DNA of 64,000 bases from Microvirga sp. VF16 (GTDB lineage: Bacteria > Pseudomonadota > Alphaproteobacteria > Rhizobiales > Beijerinckiaceae). Made by a program: the position numbers and the translations under genes. Shown here in pieces: positions 17,717 to 25,593 of this stretch. The notes below the pieces were generated by a model. The model worked only from the letters and a program-made list of their open reading frames with translations. It ran no database searches and was not told the origin of the DNA. Location: NCBI RefSeq assembly GCF_016864375.1, contig NZ_CP069354.1, forward strand, positions 2,625,501 to 2,689,500, read 5' to 3'. The first letter of the stretch is position 1, and every line of letters starts with the position of its first letter.

Positions 17717-17843
17717 CGAAGGTCGGGAGTGCACAAAATATCAGCGGCTCCGGCAGCCCATTCCTCGAACTTTTCCCTAGGTTTCAAGGTTGAGCTTGTA
17801 GCTGGTGGGTGCTCGAAACCGCTCTTCTGCCAAGGAGGGGAGC

Positions 17844-18269
17844 ATGGAACACAGGCCTCTGTCCGAACTCAGTAGCGTCGCCGATCTGAAGATCCCTGTA
17901 CAAGCGCCGGTCCTGTCGAAAAGAGAACGCCTGGACCGTTGGGTCGAACTCCTGGAGCGGGAGCCCGACCGCATTCTCAGGACCCTGGACGAAATCGAGT
18001 GGAAGCCAAGAGCCCAACGCCGTGCGCTGCGCGCGGATGGATCCGCCCTGACGGTGGCCTATTCCGATCCAGTGCTTCGGACGGCGGGGCTTCTTAGCGA
18101 TCGATTCGGCGATGCGGTCGATTTCTTCCAGATCTCCGAACATGATGCTCATATCGTCCTTTGCTCGTGCCATGGCGGCGAAGCCATGCGTGCGGACGAG
18201 GCGGCCCGCCGGGTCCGCGGCATCCGGTCACCGAGCCTTTGGGCGCTCTATTTCGGCTGGTTTCGGTAG
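17844..18269 (+). CDS. Hypothetical protein, 141 residues
   Basis: Starts at an ATG with the excellent ribosome site AAGGAGGGGAGC. The protein is soluble and charged. An N-terminal half begins MEHRPLSELSS and includes KRERLDRWVELLERE, likely helical. The C-terminal half contains AVDFFQISEHDAHIVLCSC and two close cysteines (CSCH). I do not recognise a family. It is a single gene followed at once by a composite palindromic repeat. Codon use looks like its neighbours, so I take it as real. Confidence 0.72.
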   Translation: MEHRPLSELSSVADLKIPVQAPVLSKRERLDRWVELLEREPDRILRTLDEIEWKPRAQRRALRADGSALTVAYSDPVLRTAGLLSDRFGDAVDFFQISEHDAHIVLCSCHGGEAMRADEAARRVRGIRSPSLWALYFGWFR

Positions 18270-18291
18270 AACTCAGGCGGCCCTGTGGTCT

Positions 18292-18425
18292 GAGCATCGG
18301 ACCCAAAAGTGGTCCCCACTTTTGGGATCCAATCCGATGCTCATGCCCTCAAAGCGCATCGTTTTGGGGCGGAAAGCCGGGGCCACCTTTCACTGAGGCG
18401 GCCCTTCGGGTCCGCACGATTCGCT
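18292..18425. repeat. Composite intergenic palindromic repeat, copy 2 (inverted orientation)
   Basis: Hairpin one pairs GAGCATCGGA.CCCAAAAGTG with CACTTTTGGG...TCCGATGCTC. After a short linker comes the second block, with GCGCATCG, the degraded AAGCCGGGG, TTTCACTGA.GCGGCCC and GGGTCCGCACGAT.CGCT. It is the reverse complement arrangement of the copy at 43897-44030. It lies between convergent genes (the hypothetical gene and rtcB), whose ends it nearly touches. Confidence 0.75.
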
Positions 18426-18431
18426 AACAGG

Positions 18432-19601
18432 TTAGTCCTTATAGGGATCGAACTCGCCAGGGCCTGCCATGGCGACGGCAAAGGGTCGGAGCGTGTGCTC
18501 AATTGTGATCGTGCCTCTGTGATAGGCGAGCACGGTCTCCAGCCTCCGATAGACCATGGGACTCTCGTCCACGTCGCCGCCGCGCAGAAGGACTCCTTTC
18601 TCGCGCAGCCATGCATCCATTTGATCTTTCGTGAAGCGGGGAGGGCGGATCCATTCGCCAGCCTTGTTCTTCTTGCCCTTTGCCTCCATGCGACCGAAGA
18701 GGCGGCCCGCGCCATGCACTGTTGAATAGAGGCTGTCGGCACTCTCTGGGCTCTCGATCCCATGCAGGATCACCGCATTGTCGCCCATGGAGCCGCCGAC
18801 GAAGCCACGCTGCCCTGGGAAGGCCGGCGTCGCACCCTTGCGGACGACCCAGTATTCCTTGTCGCCGTGTTTCTCCCGCCAGACAAAATTGTGATGATTG
18901 TGGACCGTATCCGTCACCCGCCCTCCGATGATCTGGCGCACGCGCTCGACCACCCACTCGCGTCCGGCATAGGCATAAAGACCGCCGAGCTTCACGCTGG
19001 CAATGTAGCTGCGCCCCACCTCGCTGTCCTGGTGGACGAGGGCCGGGTCGACCTCCATGCCGTCCTTGGCTCCAACCAGCGCAAGGTGCTGGGTCGTGAT
19101 CTTATGACCAAGGCCGCGGGAGCCGAAATGGACACCGATCCAGACGAATCCCTGCTCGTCCTCGAACAGATCCACATAATGGTTGCCCGATCCGACAGTC
19201 CCCAGTTGGGCGGAGGCCAGCTGTTTCAGATCCCTGACCCCGGCCTCGTCCCAGAGAGGGGAATCGAACAACTCATGATCGACCGCAACGGCGTTTTTCT
19301 GTCCGATCCCGAAACTGATGGTGCGGCCGATATCGGCGAGGATGCGCCCCGTCTGTCCAGCGATGTCCTCGTAGCGGGTGTCGAGACGTACGGCCATGTT
19401 TCCGCAGGCGATGTCGAATCCTACGCCGCTGATGGAGACATGCTCCTCATAGGCGATCACGCCGCCGATGGGGTGGGCATAGCCGAGATGCCCATCCGCG
19501 CAGAGCACGCCTTTGGCAGCGCTGCCGACCTGCATGCAGCGGTCCAGCTGTCTGATCGTCTTCTCGTCGTGCTCGCCGTAGATGCGAGTATTCGTCGCCA
19601 A
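18432..19601 (-). CDS. rtcB: RtcB family RNA-splicing ligase
   Basis: Joins RNA 2',3'-cyclic phosphate (or 3'-phosphate) to 5'-OH ends using GTP and Mn2+. It has 389 residues, a length of the shorter bacterial RtcB group. Metal and guanylate motifs are visible: CADGHLGYAHPIGGV, GVGFDIACGN with D63 and C66, GSGNHYVDL, HFGSRGLGHKI, HNHHN, and HGAGR containing the guanylated-His region. The start is TTG at 19601 with GAGGAG 8 nt upstream. No RtcA cyclase or RtcR regulator is adjacent. A small secreted protein is encoded upstream on the same strand, 53 nt away. Confidence 0.92.
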   Translation of the reverse strand: MATNTRIYGEHDEKTIRQLDRCMQVGSAAKGVLCADGHLGYAHPIGGVIAYEEHVSISGVGFDIACGNMAVRLDTRYEDIAGQTGRILADIGRTISFGIGQKNAVAVDHELFDSPLWDEAGVRDLKQLASAQLGTVGSGNHYVDLFEDEQGFVWIGVHFGSRGLGHKITTQHLALVGAKDGMEVDPALVHQDSEVGRSYIASVKLGGLYAYAGREWVVERVRQIIGGRVTDTVHNHHNFVWREKHGDKEYWVVRKGATPAFPGQRGFVGGSMGDNAVILHGIESPESADSLYSTVHGAGRLFGRMEAKGKKNKAGEWIRPPRFTKDQMDAWLREKGVLLRGGDVDESPMVYRRLETVLAYHRGTITIEHTLRPFAVAMAGPGEFDPYKD

Positions 19602-19654
19602 GAACCATCTCCTCGTTTCGAAGCGATTGGATATGTAACAGTGTATTCAATCCC

Positions 19655-19945
19655 TCAAGGTCGGTTGTACCGCTCGCGCAGGCGTTCAACCTCGCGCTGT
19701 AGGGCATCGAGGCCACGCGCTATGTCTCTGCCCATGTTCTCTACGACGCCCGTGCTTGCGGCTACATCCGGACAATCCAGTGTCCCATCACGCCGGTGTC
19801 GGGGCGCGATGCCGCCCTGAGGGGTGAGCAGATAGGCGCAGCCCGTATCCTCGTCTCGCCAGACCACGGGCTGATCGAGAGCCATCGCCGGCGAAGCAGC
19901 AACCATCAAAAAAGCTATGCCGCACCATTGGACGGATCTGTTCAT
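19655..19945 (-). CDS. Small secreted protein, unknown
   Basis: A 96-residue protein with an N-terminal signal peptide (MNRSVQWCGIAFLMVAASPAMA, likely cleavage after AMA). The mature part of about 74 residues begins LDQPVVWRDEDTGCAYLLTPQGG, has two cysteines that could pair, and ends in a helical REVERLRERY segment. No family recognised. Upstream of rtcB on the same strand. Periplasmic location is inferred from the signal. Confidence 0.7.
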   Translation of the reverse strand: MNRSVQWCGIAFLMVAASPAMALDQPVVWRDEDTGCAYLLTPQGGIAPRHRRDGTLDCPDVAASTGVVENMGRDIARGLDALQREVERLRERYNRP

Positions 19946-20135
19946 GGCAAGACCTCCGGCATTGAGCCCGACCTTTCAGGCAATGCCGGCTCGAGGGTCC
20001 ATGTTCCTGGGTGACTGCCCGCTACCTTCCGTCAATTTGACTTCCCGCCGGGTTTAGAGGACATCACGCGGTTTGATAGACCTGTGCCCGTGGGAAATCC
20101 CTCGGCACGAAGGATTCCCGCCTCCGGAGTCATTG

Positions 20136-21845
20136 ATGGACGGTTCTGTCCCCCAGCAGCGGATGTCTTTGCGCTACTTCTCCGTGGCCCAGCTGACGAG
20201 CGTCGTCGAGCGGAGCCATGTGCGGCTGTGCGCCGTTCTCGTGCTGTTGTCGCTCGTCTGCTTCCTGCCGGGCTTCACGTCGCTCCAGCCGATGGACCGG
20301 GACGAGCCCCGCTATGCCCAGGCGTCCAAGCAGATGCTGGAGACCGGCGACTTCGTAGATATCCGCTTCCAGGATGAAGCGCGGCACAAGAAGCCGGTCG
20401 GCATCTACTGGATGCAGAGCGCCAGCGTCGCCATCGGCGAAGCGCTGGGTGTACCCAAGGCGCGGACCACCATCGCGCTTTATCGAATCCCGTCCCTGTT
20501 CGGCGCCATCGCGACTGTCCTTTTGACCTACTGGGCCGCTTTGGCCTTCTTTGGGAGGCGAGGGGCCTTCCTGACAGCCGCCTTGATGGCGACCTGCGTG
20601 ATTCTCATGGTCGAGGCGCGTCTCGCCAAGACTGATGCCATGCTCACCGCCTGTTCCGTCGCGGTGATGGGAGGTCTCGCCCGGGCTTATTTGAGCCGGG
20701 GAGCCGGAGTCTTGCCCCGGCGGGCGCTCCTGATCTTCTGGACCGGCTTTGCCCTGGGTGTCCTCATCAAGGGCCCCCTTGTCCTCATGTTCGCAGGGCT
20801 CACCGCCGCGATTTTGTCCTACAAGGAGCGTTCGGCGCGCTGGCTTCTCACGTTGAGGCCCTGGCTTGGCCTTGTCTTTACCCTCGCCGTCGTGCTGCCG
20901 TGGTTCATCGCCATCGCGATCAAGAGCGGTGGCGCCTTCTTCGCGGCCTCGGTCGGCCAGGATATGCTGGGCAAGGTCGGCACGGCGCAGAAATACCATT
21001 GGGCACCGCCCGGTTTCTATCTGATCTCGTTCTTCGCAACCTTCTGGCCCGGAGCCATTCTGGCCGCCATCGCGGTGCCTTTTGCCTGGATACACCGCCG
21101 CGAAGAGCCGGTGGCCTTCGCGCTTGCCTGGATCGTGCCGTCCTGGATCGTCTTCGAGATGGTGCCGACCAAGCTCCCGCACTACACGCTGCCGCTTCTG
21201 CCGGCAGTTGCGATCATCACAATCATGGCCATCTCGCGCCATTTCGTGGGGCCGCACCGGCCCGCAGCCAAGCTGGCGACGGTTCTGATTCCGTTCATTC
21301 CCGTAGGCTTGACCATCGGCCTCTCGGCGGTCGACTGGTCCTTCGACGGCATGCTGCCCTTCCGGGCGCTTCCATTCCTTGTGATCTCGTCGCTTCTCGC
21401 TCTTTGGGCTTGGTGGCTTTTCGTGAAGAACCGGATGATCCCGACGCTATGGGCGAGCTTCGTCTCGGCAGCCTTCCTCGCCATCGGCGTCTTCGGATTC
21501 GCCCAGCTCGACCTGCGCTCCCTCAAGGTCTCAGATCGTTTAGCCGAGGTTGCCCGCAACGTGTCGTGCGAGAATCCGCAGGTTGCGACCCTCGGCTATC
21601 GCGAACCGAGTCTCGTCTTCCTGACGGGGACGAACCTTGAGATGGTCGAGACGGGAGCCGAGGCGTCGGCCTTCTTGCGCCAGGGCGGATGTCGTGTCGT
21701 TTTCGTGGAAAAGCGCTATGAGGACGAGTTCCGGGCCGCGAATGCGCGCCTGCGCCAGCAGCCGGTGCTCTCGACCCGAATCCAGGGATTCAATATCAAC
21801 AGCGGGCGGCGGGTCGATATCGCCGCCTATGCGACGGGCCTGTAA
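20136..21845 (+). CDS. GT39/GT83-family glycosyltransferase (ArnT-like)
   Basis: An integral membrane glycosyltransferase of about 569 residues from the ATG at 20136 (GGAGTC upstream); an ATG 21 codons earlier (20073) is less likely. After the first membrane helix comes the catalytic-loop motif MDRDEPRYAQASKQMLETGD, the DExRYA-type signature of ArnT/PMT proteins, then about ten hydrophobic segments and a C-terminal periplasmic domain. Such enzymes move a sugar from an undecaprenyl- or dodecaprenyl-phosphate carrier onto lipid A or protein at the periplasmic face. The next two genes encode a polyprenyl-phosphate sugar synthase-like GT2 and a LAB_N membrane protein, supporting a lipid A modification pathway. 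The sugar is unknown. Confidence 0.85.
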   Translation: MDGSVPQQRMSLRYFSVAQLTSVVERSHVRLCAVLVLLSLVCFLPGFTSLQPMDRDEPRYAQASKQMLETGDFVDIRFQDEARHKKPVGIYWMQSASVAIGEALGVPKARTTIALYRIPSLFGAIATVLLTYWAALAFFGRRGAFLTAALMATCVILMVEARLAKTDAMLTACSVAVMGGLARAYLSRGAGVLPRRALLIFWTGFALGVLIKGPLVLMFAGLTAAILSYKERSARWLLTLRPWLGLVFTLAVVLPWFIAIAIKSGGAFFAASVGQDMLGKVGTAQKYHWAPPGFYLISFFATFWPGAILAAIAVPFAWIHRREEPVAFALAWIVPSWIVFEMVPTKLPHYTLPLLPAVAIITIMAISRHFVGPHRPAAKLATVLIPFIPVGLTIGLSAVDWSFDGMLPFRALPFLVISSLLALWAWWLFVKNRMIPTLWASFVSAAFLAIGVFGFAQLDLRSLKVSDRLAEVARNVSCENPQVATLGYREPSLVFLTGTNLEMVETGAEASAFLRQGGCRVVFVEKRYEDEFRAANARLRQQPVLSTRIQGFNINSGRRVDIAAYATGL

Positions 21846-21891
21846 ACCTTGATCGCGATTTGAAGAGGCGGCCGGCAACGGCCCGTAACGG

Positions 21892-22626
21892 ATGACTGAT
21901 TTTTCCCCGGGCCCCCGCATCAGCGTCGTGGTGCCTGTCAAGAACGAGGCGCTCAACATCCTTCCCCTGGTGGAGGAGATCGAGCGCGCCTGTGCGCCGC
22001 TCTCGCCTTTCGAGGTGGTCTATGTGGACGACGGCTCGACGGATGCGACCGTGGAGCAGGTCCTGAACACCCGCGCGACCCGGCCATGGCTGCGCCTCGT
22101 CCGGCACGAGGCGAGTTGCGGCCAGAGCGCGGCCGTCCGCACCGGCGTCCACGCCGCCCGCGGGCCCATCGTCGTCACCCTGGACGGGGACGGGCAGAAC
22201 GATCCGGCCTTCATCCCCCAGCTTGTTGCGGCCCTCAAAGATCCGCAGACGGCACTCGTTGCCGGACAGCGGGTGGGGCGCAAGGACGGCGCCTACAAGA
22301 AATGGCAATCCCGCATCGCCAACGGTGTGCGCGGAAGAATCTTGAAGGACGGAACGCGGGATACCGGCTGCGGCCTCAAGGCCTTCCGGCGCGAGGTCTA
22401 CCTGCGGCTGCCCTATTTCGACGCCCTGCACCGCTTCATGCCGGCCCTGGTCAAGCGTGAGGGTTATCAAATCGCCCATGTGGACGTAGTCGACAGGCCG
22501 CGCCATGCGGGCCGTTCCAATTATGGCATGTTCGACCGTCTATGGGTCGGCATCCTTGATTTAGCCGGAGTCTGGTGGTTGATCCGGCGCCGCCGCCGCG
22601 TTCCCGCTGCTCAGGAAATCGTCTGA
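21892..22626 (+). CDS. GT2 family glycosyltransferase (polyprenyl-phosphate sugar synthase-like)
   Basis: A 244-residue GT-A glycosyltransferase related to dolichyl-phosphate mannose synthase and RgtE. The nucleotide-sugar site starts at SVVVPVKNEALNI; EVVYVDDGSTDAT and the DxD-type VTLDGDGQNDP are present, and GCGLKAFRREVY is the conserved acceptor-site segment. It lacks the long C-terminal membrane domain of ArnC-type enzymes, but the following LAB_N membrane gene may supply a partner. It would make a lipid-linked sugar donor for the upstream GT39 enzyme. Its stop overlaps the next start (ATGA), showing translational coupling. Confidence 0.88.
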   Translation: MTDFSPGPRISVVVPVKNEALNILPLVEEIERACAPLSPFEVVYVDDGSTDATVEQVLNTRATRPWLRLVRHEASCGQSAAVRTGVHAARGPIVVTLDGDGQNDPAFIPQLVAALKDPQTALVAGQRVGRKDGAYKKWQSRIANGVRGRILKDGTRDTGCGLKAFRREVYLRLPYFDALHRFMPALVKREGYQIAHVDVVDRPRHAGRSNYGMFDRLWVGILDLAGVWWLIRRRRRVPAAQEIV

Positions 22627-22991
22627 TGTTGATGCGTCTTTCCCACGATCTGGGACTTTACTTCTATGATCTGGTCGTCGCCCGGTTCGATCTGTGGGCG
22701 GCCTTCGGCGTGCTGGCACAGTTCGTTTTCGGCGCGCGCTTCCTGGTGCAGTGGATCGCAAGCGAGAAGGCGGAAAAGAGCGTGATTCCCGTCGGATTCT
22801 GGCTGCTGTCGATCTCCGGCGGTCTGATGACCCTAGTCTATGGCTTCGCCCGTAGCGACATCGTCATCATCCTGGGCCAAGCCTTCTCGATCTTCATCTA
22901 TGTCCGCAATCTGATGCTGATTGCGAAAGAGAAGAAAAAGGCCGGAGGCCAAGTCGTCTCCGGCTCAGAGGTCGAAGCTTCGGCGGGATGA
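22626..22991 (+). CDS. LAB_N (lipid-A-disaccharide synthase N-terminal-like) membrane protein
   Basis: A 121-residue protein with three predicted membrane segments. The stretch LAQFVFGARFLVQWIASEKAEKSVIPVGFW is the heart of the LAB_N domain (WxxSE-type), found either fused to GT2 enzymes or as a separate small subunit. The ATG at 22626 overlaps the GT2 stop codon. In related operons such proteins accompany polyprenyl-phosphate sugar synthesis for lipid A; a role as membrane anchor or flippase partner is inferred. The last bases form part of a terminator-like stem. Confidence 0.85.
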   Translation: MLMRLSHDLGLYFYDLVVARFDLWAAFGVLAQFVFGARFLVQWIASEKAEKSVIPVGFWLLSISGGLMTLVYGFARSDIVIILGQAFSIFIYVRNLMLIAKEKKKAGGQVVSGSEVEASAG

Positions 22992-23001
22992 CCGCCGAAG
23001 C
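22977..23001. terminator. Bidirectional hairpin between the LAB_N gene and metC
   Basis: GCTTCGGCGG and CCGCCGAAGC form a perfect 10-bp stem with the 5-nt loop GATGA. It overlaps the last codons of the LAB_N gene and lies between convergent genes. No long T run follows. Confidence 0.5.
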
Positions 23002-23010
23002 CCGGAAGCC

Positions 23011-24207
23011 TTAGGCTGCTTTGGCGTCCGTCTCCCGGAGCCGCGCGAATCCCGCGTCGAGATCCCGCTTTAGATCGTCCAGATCCTCAAATCCGATATG
23101 GAAGCGCAGAGCGTGGCCGCCGGGCTCCCACTTGGTGGCCGTTCGGTAGGTCGCGCAGTTGAAGGGAATCACGAGGCTCTCGAACCCGCCCCATGAATAG
23201 CCCATGCCGAAGAGCGAAAGGCCGTCGAGCATGGCGGCAAGCGCACGGTCGGAGCACGGCTTAAGGATGATCGAGAACAGGCCGGACGAGCCCTTGAAGT
23301 CGCGCTTCCAGATCTCGTGACCGGGATAAGTCTCCAGGGCCGGGTGAAGCACACGCGCCACCTCCGGTCGAGTTTCGAACCAACGGGCGAGCCGAAGCGC
23401 CTGGCTTTCATGCTCCTTCAGACGCACCGCCATGGTACGTAGACCCCTCAAGCCCAGGAAGACGTCCTCGGGGCCTGGGCACATGGCGAAGGCGTCGTAG
23501 GTCTCCCGCAGGCGCTTGAAACAGCGCTCACTGGCCGAGACCATGCCGAGAAGCAGGTCCGATCCTCCGCTCAAGTATTTGGTGCCAGCCTCGATGGCAA
23601 TGTCGACGCCGCGCTCATGCGGTGGGAAGAGCAGGGGCGTCGCCCAGGTGTTATCCATGAGGACTACAGCCCCATGCCGGTGTGTCACCTCGGCGATGGC
23701 GGGGATGTCCTGCATCTCGAGAGACTGCGAACCGGGAGCCTCCGTGAGCACGGCCGTCGTATTCGGACAGATCAAAGCTTCGATTCCTGCGCCGATCTGC
23801 GGGTCATAATAGGTGGTTTCCACACCAAAATTCTTGAGCACGCCGTTACAGAACTGTCGGGTCGGCAGGTACACCGAATCCGTCACCAGAAGGTGATCAC
23901 CGGCCTTGAGGCAGGACATGAGCGCGACCGTGACGGCGGCGAGCCCCGAGGGAGCCAGAACGGTTCCCGCCGCGCCGGTCAGTTCCGTCCACGCGGTTTC
24001 CAGGGAATTCGTCGTCGGAGTTCCTTTCGTTCCATAGGAATAGCGCCCGCGCCGATGAAGAAGATCGTCGGTCGTCGGATATAGAACGGTGGAGCCGCGA
24101 TAGATCGGCGTGTTCACGAAACCGTGCTGCTCGAACGGGTCCCGTCCAGCATGAACGAGACGGGTTCGTTCGGATATGTTTTGGGGCTTTGGAGGGAGTT
24201 TTGACAT
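23011..24207 (-). CDS. metC: Cystathionine beta-lyase
   Basis: A PLP enzyme of 398 residues that cleaves cystathionine to homocysteine, pyruvate and ammonia. N-terminal ERTRLVHAGRDP, PIYRGSTVLYP, the Tyr in RYSYGTKGTPT, APSGLAAVT and the Schiff-base lysine in EAGTKYLSGGSDLLLG (about residue 212) are present. SLFGMGYSWGGFESL near the C-terminus is typical of the MetC branch rather than CGS or MGL. It is divergent from aapJ, with 231 nt between starts. No riboswitch-like structure is obvious upstream. Confidence 0.92.
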   Translation of the reverse strand: MSKLPPKPQNISERTRLVHAGRDPFEQHGFVNTPIYRGSTVLYPTTDDLLHRRGRYSYGTKGTPTTNSLETAWTELTGAAGTVLAPSGLAAVTVALMSCLKAGDHLLVTDSVYLPTRQFCNGVLKNFGVETTYYDPQIGAGIEALICPNTTAVLTEAPGSQSLEMQDIPAIAEVTHRHGAVVLMDNTWATPLLFPPHERGVDIAIEAGTKYLSGGSDLLLGMVSASERCFKRLRETYDAFAMCPGPEDVFLGLRGLRTMAVRLKEHESQALRLARWFETRPEVARVLHPALETYPGHEIWKRDFKGSSGLFSIILKPCSDRALAAMLDGLSLFGMGYSWGGFESLVIPFNCATYRTATKWEPGGHALRFHIGFEDLDDLKRDLDAGFARLRETDAKAA

Positions 24208-24294
24208 TGCTTCAAGGGTTTGCTGAGGAGATTCCGATCTGAAACCGGCCCGGCCCTGCCGTCAAGTCAGGCAAGAAATGCCTTCCATCAAGAC

Positions 24295-24353
24295 TTGACC
24301 AGTGATTAATCATGGAATGTGATGGATCTCGATGCCGCCTCAACCGAGGCGGC
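24295..24353 (+). promoter_or_regulatory. Putative aapJ promoter with palindrome and leader hairpin
   Basis: TTGACC at 24295-24300 could be a -35, with TGTGAT 17 nt downstream as a weak -10. The spacer holds the 10-nt palindrome TGATTAATCA (24303-24312). Further down, GCCGCCTC (24334-24341), loop AACC, GAGGCGGC (24346-24353) is a perfect 8-bp hairpin in the presumed leader, about 86 nt before the aapJ start. Confidence 0.4.
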
Positions 24354-24438
24354 GCGGAACGGTCTATCCGGGGCTCGGCTGGGGGGTGATAACCATAAAC
24401 GGTCGAGCCGTGTCGAACTATTGGGAGAAGATACCAAC

Positions 24439-25458
24439 ATGAAAAAGGCTCTCGTATCGATTGCCTTCGGCCTGACAGCCAGCCTGTTCGCAACGGGCGC
24501 ATCGGCCCAGGCGACACTCAACAGTGTGAAGCAGAAGGGCTTCCTGACCTGCGGCTCGAACACGGGTCTTGCGGGCTTCGGCCAGCCGGACGCTCAGGGC
24601 AACTGGACGGGCCTCGACGTCGATTTCTGCCGCGCCATTGCTGCAGCCATCTTCGACGACCCGACCAAGGTTCGCTTCATTCCGCTCGCCGCCAAGGACC
24701 GCTTCACTGCGCTCCAGTCCGGCGAAGTGGATGTGCTGGCTCGTAACTCGACCGCGACCATGTCACGCGAGACGCAGCTCGGCCTCGACTTCCCGGCCAT
24801 CAACTACTTCGACGGCCAGGGCTTCATGGTCCGCAAGAAGCTTGGCGTTTCCTCCGCCAAGGAGCTGAACGGCGCTTCGATCTGCACCCAGCAGGGCACC
24901 ACGACCGAGCTGAACCTCGCCGACTACTTCCGTGCCAACAACATGAAGTACGAAGTGGTGGCTTTCGCGACCTCGGACGAGACGTTCAAGGCCTATGACG
25001 CCGGCCGCTGCGACGCGTTCACCACGGACGCCTCCGGCCTCTACGCCGAGCGTCTGCGCGCCTCGGCTCCGGACGATCATATCGTCCTGCCCGAGATCAT
25101 CTCCAAGGAGCCGCTTGGCCCGGCAGTCCGCCACGGCGACAACCAATGGGGCGATATCGTCCGCTGGACCCACAATGCCATGCTGAACGCCGAAGAGCTT
25201 GGCGTGACCAAGGCCAATGTCGAGCAGATGAAGACCTCCGAGAACCCGGAGATCAAGCGTCTTCTCGGCACGGAAGGCAAGTTCGGTGAGGCCACCGGCC
25301 TGACGAACGACTGGGCCGTGCGCATCATCAAGCACGTGGGTAACTACGGCGAGTCCTTCGAGAGGAACGTCGGCGAAGGCTCGCGCCTGAAGATCAAGCG
25401 CGGCCAGAACGCCCAATGGACCAAGGGCGGCCTGCAATACGGCATCCCGGTTCGCTAA
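24439..25458 (+). CDS. aapJ: General L-amino acid ABC transporter, substrate-binding protein
   Basis: A periplasmic binding protein of 339 residues with a clear signal peptide (KKALVSIAFGLTASLFATGASA, cleavage before QATLNSV). The mature protein follows AapJ: CGSNTGLAGFGQPDAQGNW, VDFCRAIAAAIF, RFTALQSGEVDVLARNST, CTQQGTTTELNL and the C-terminal GLQYGIPVR. AapJ binds a broad range of L-amino acids. GGGAGAAG precedes the ATG at 24439. It is first in the aapJQMP operon, followed by a hairpin that may raise its level relative to the membrane parts. Confidence 0.95.
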   Translation: MKKALVSIAFGLTASLFATGASAQATLNSVKQKGFLTCGSNTGLAGFGQPDAQGNWTGLDVDFCRAIAAAIFDDPTKVRFIPLAAKDRFTALQSGEVDVLARNSTATMSRETQLGLDFPAINYFDGQGFMVRKKLGVSSAKELNGASICTQQGTTTELNLADYFRANNMKYEVVAFATSDETFKAYDAGRCDAFTTDASGLYAERLRASAPDDHIVLPEIISKEPLGPAVRHGDNQWGDIVRWTHNAMLNAEELGVTKANVEQMKTSENPEIKRLLGTEGKFGEATGLTNDWAVRIIKHVGNYGESFERNVGEGSRLKIKRGQNAQWTKGGLQYGIPVR

Positions 25459-25473
25459 GCCGATCCAAGACCT

Positions 25474-25502
25474 GGGCGCCCGGATATTCCGGGCGTCCTT
25501 TC
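25474..25502 (+). promoter_or_regulatory. Hairpin between aapJ and aapQ (partial terminator or RNA stabiliser)
   Basis: GGGCGCCCGG and CCGGGCGTCC form a 10-bp stem (one G-U) with loop ATATT, followed by TTTC. It lies 16 nt after the aapJ stop and 92 nt before aapQ. Such structures commonly let the binding protein be expressed above the permeases. Confidence 0.6.
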
Positions 25503-25593
25503 AAGAACGATAAAAAGCCGCCCGTTCATGGGGTTCGACCCGAGCATGAACAGGGGAGGACGGCCCGGTATAAAATAAAAAAGCCGTCAGAGG

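Noticed and set aside
24208..24294. Possible SAM riboswitch upstream of metC
   Set aside because: The leader is short and I see none of the paired elements of SAM-I, SAM-II or SAM-V classes.
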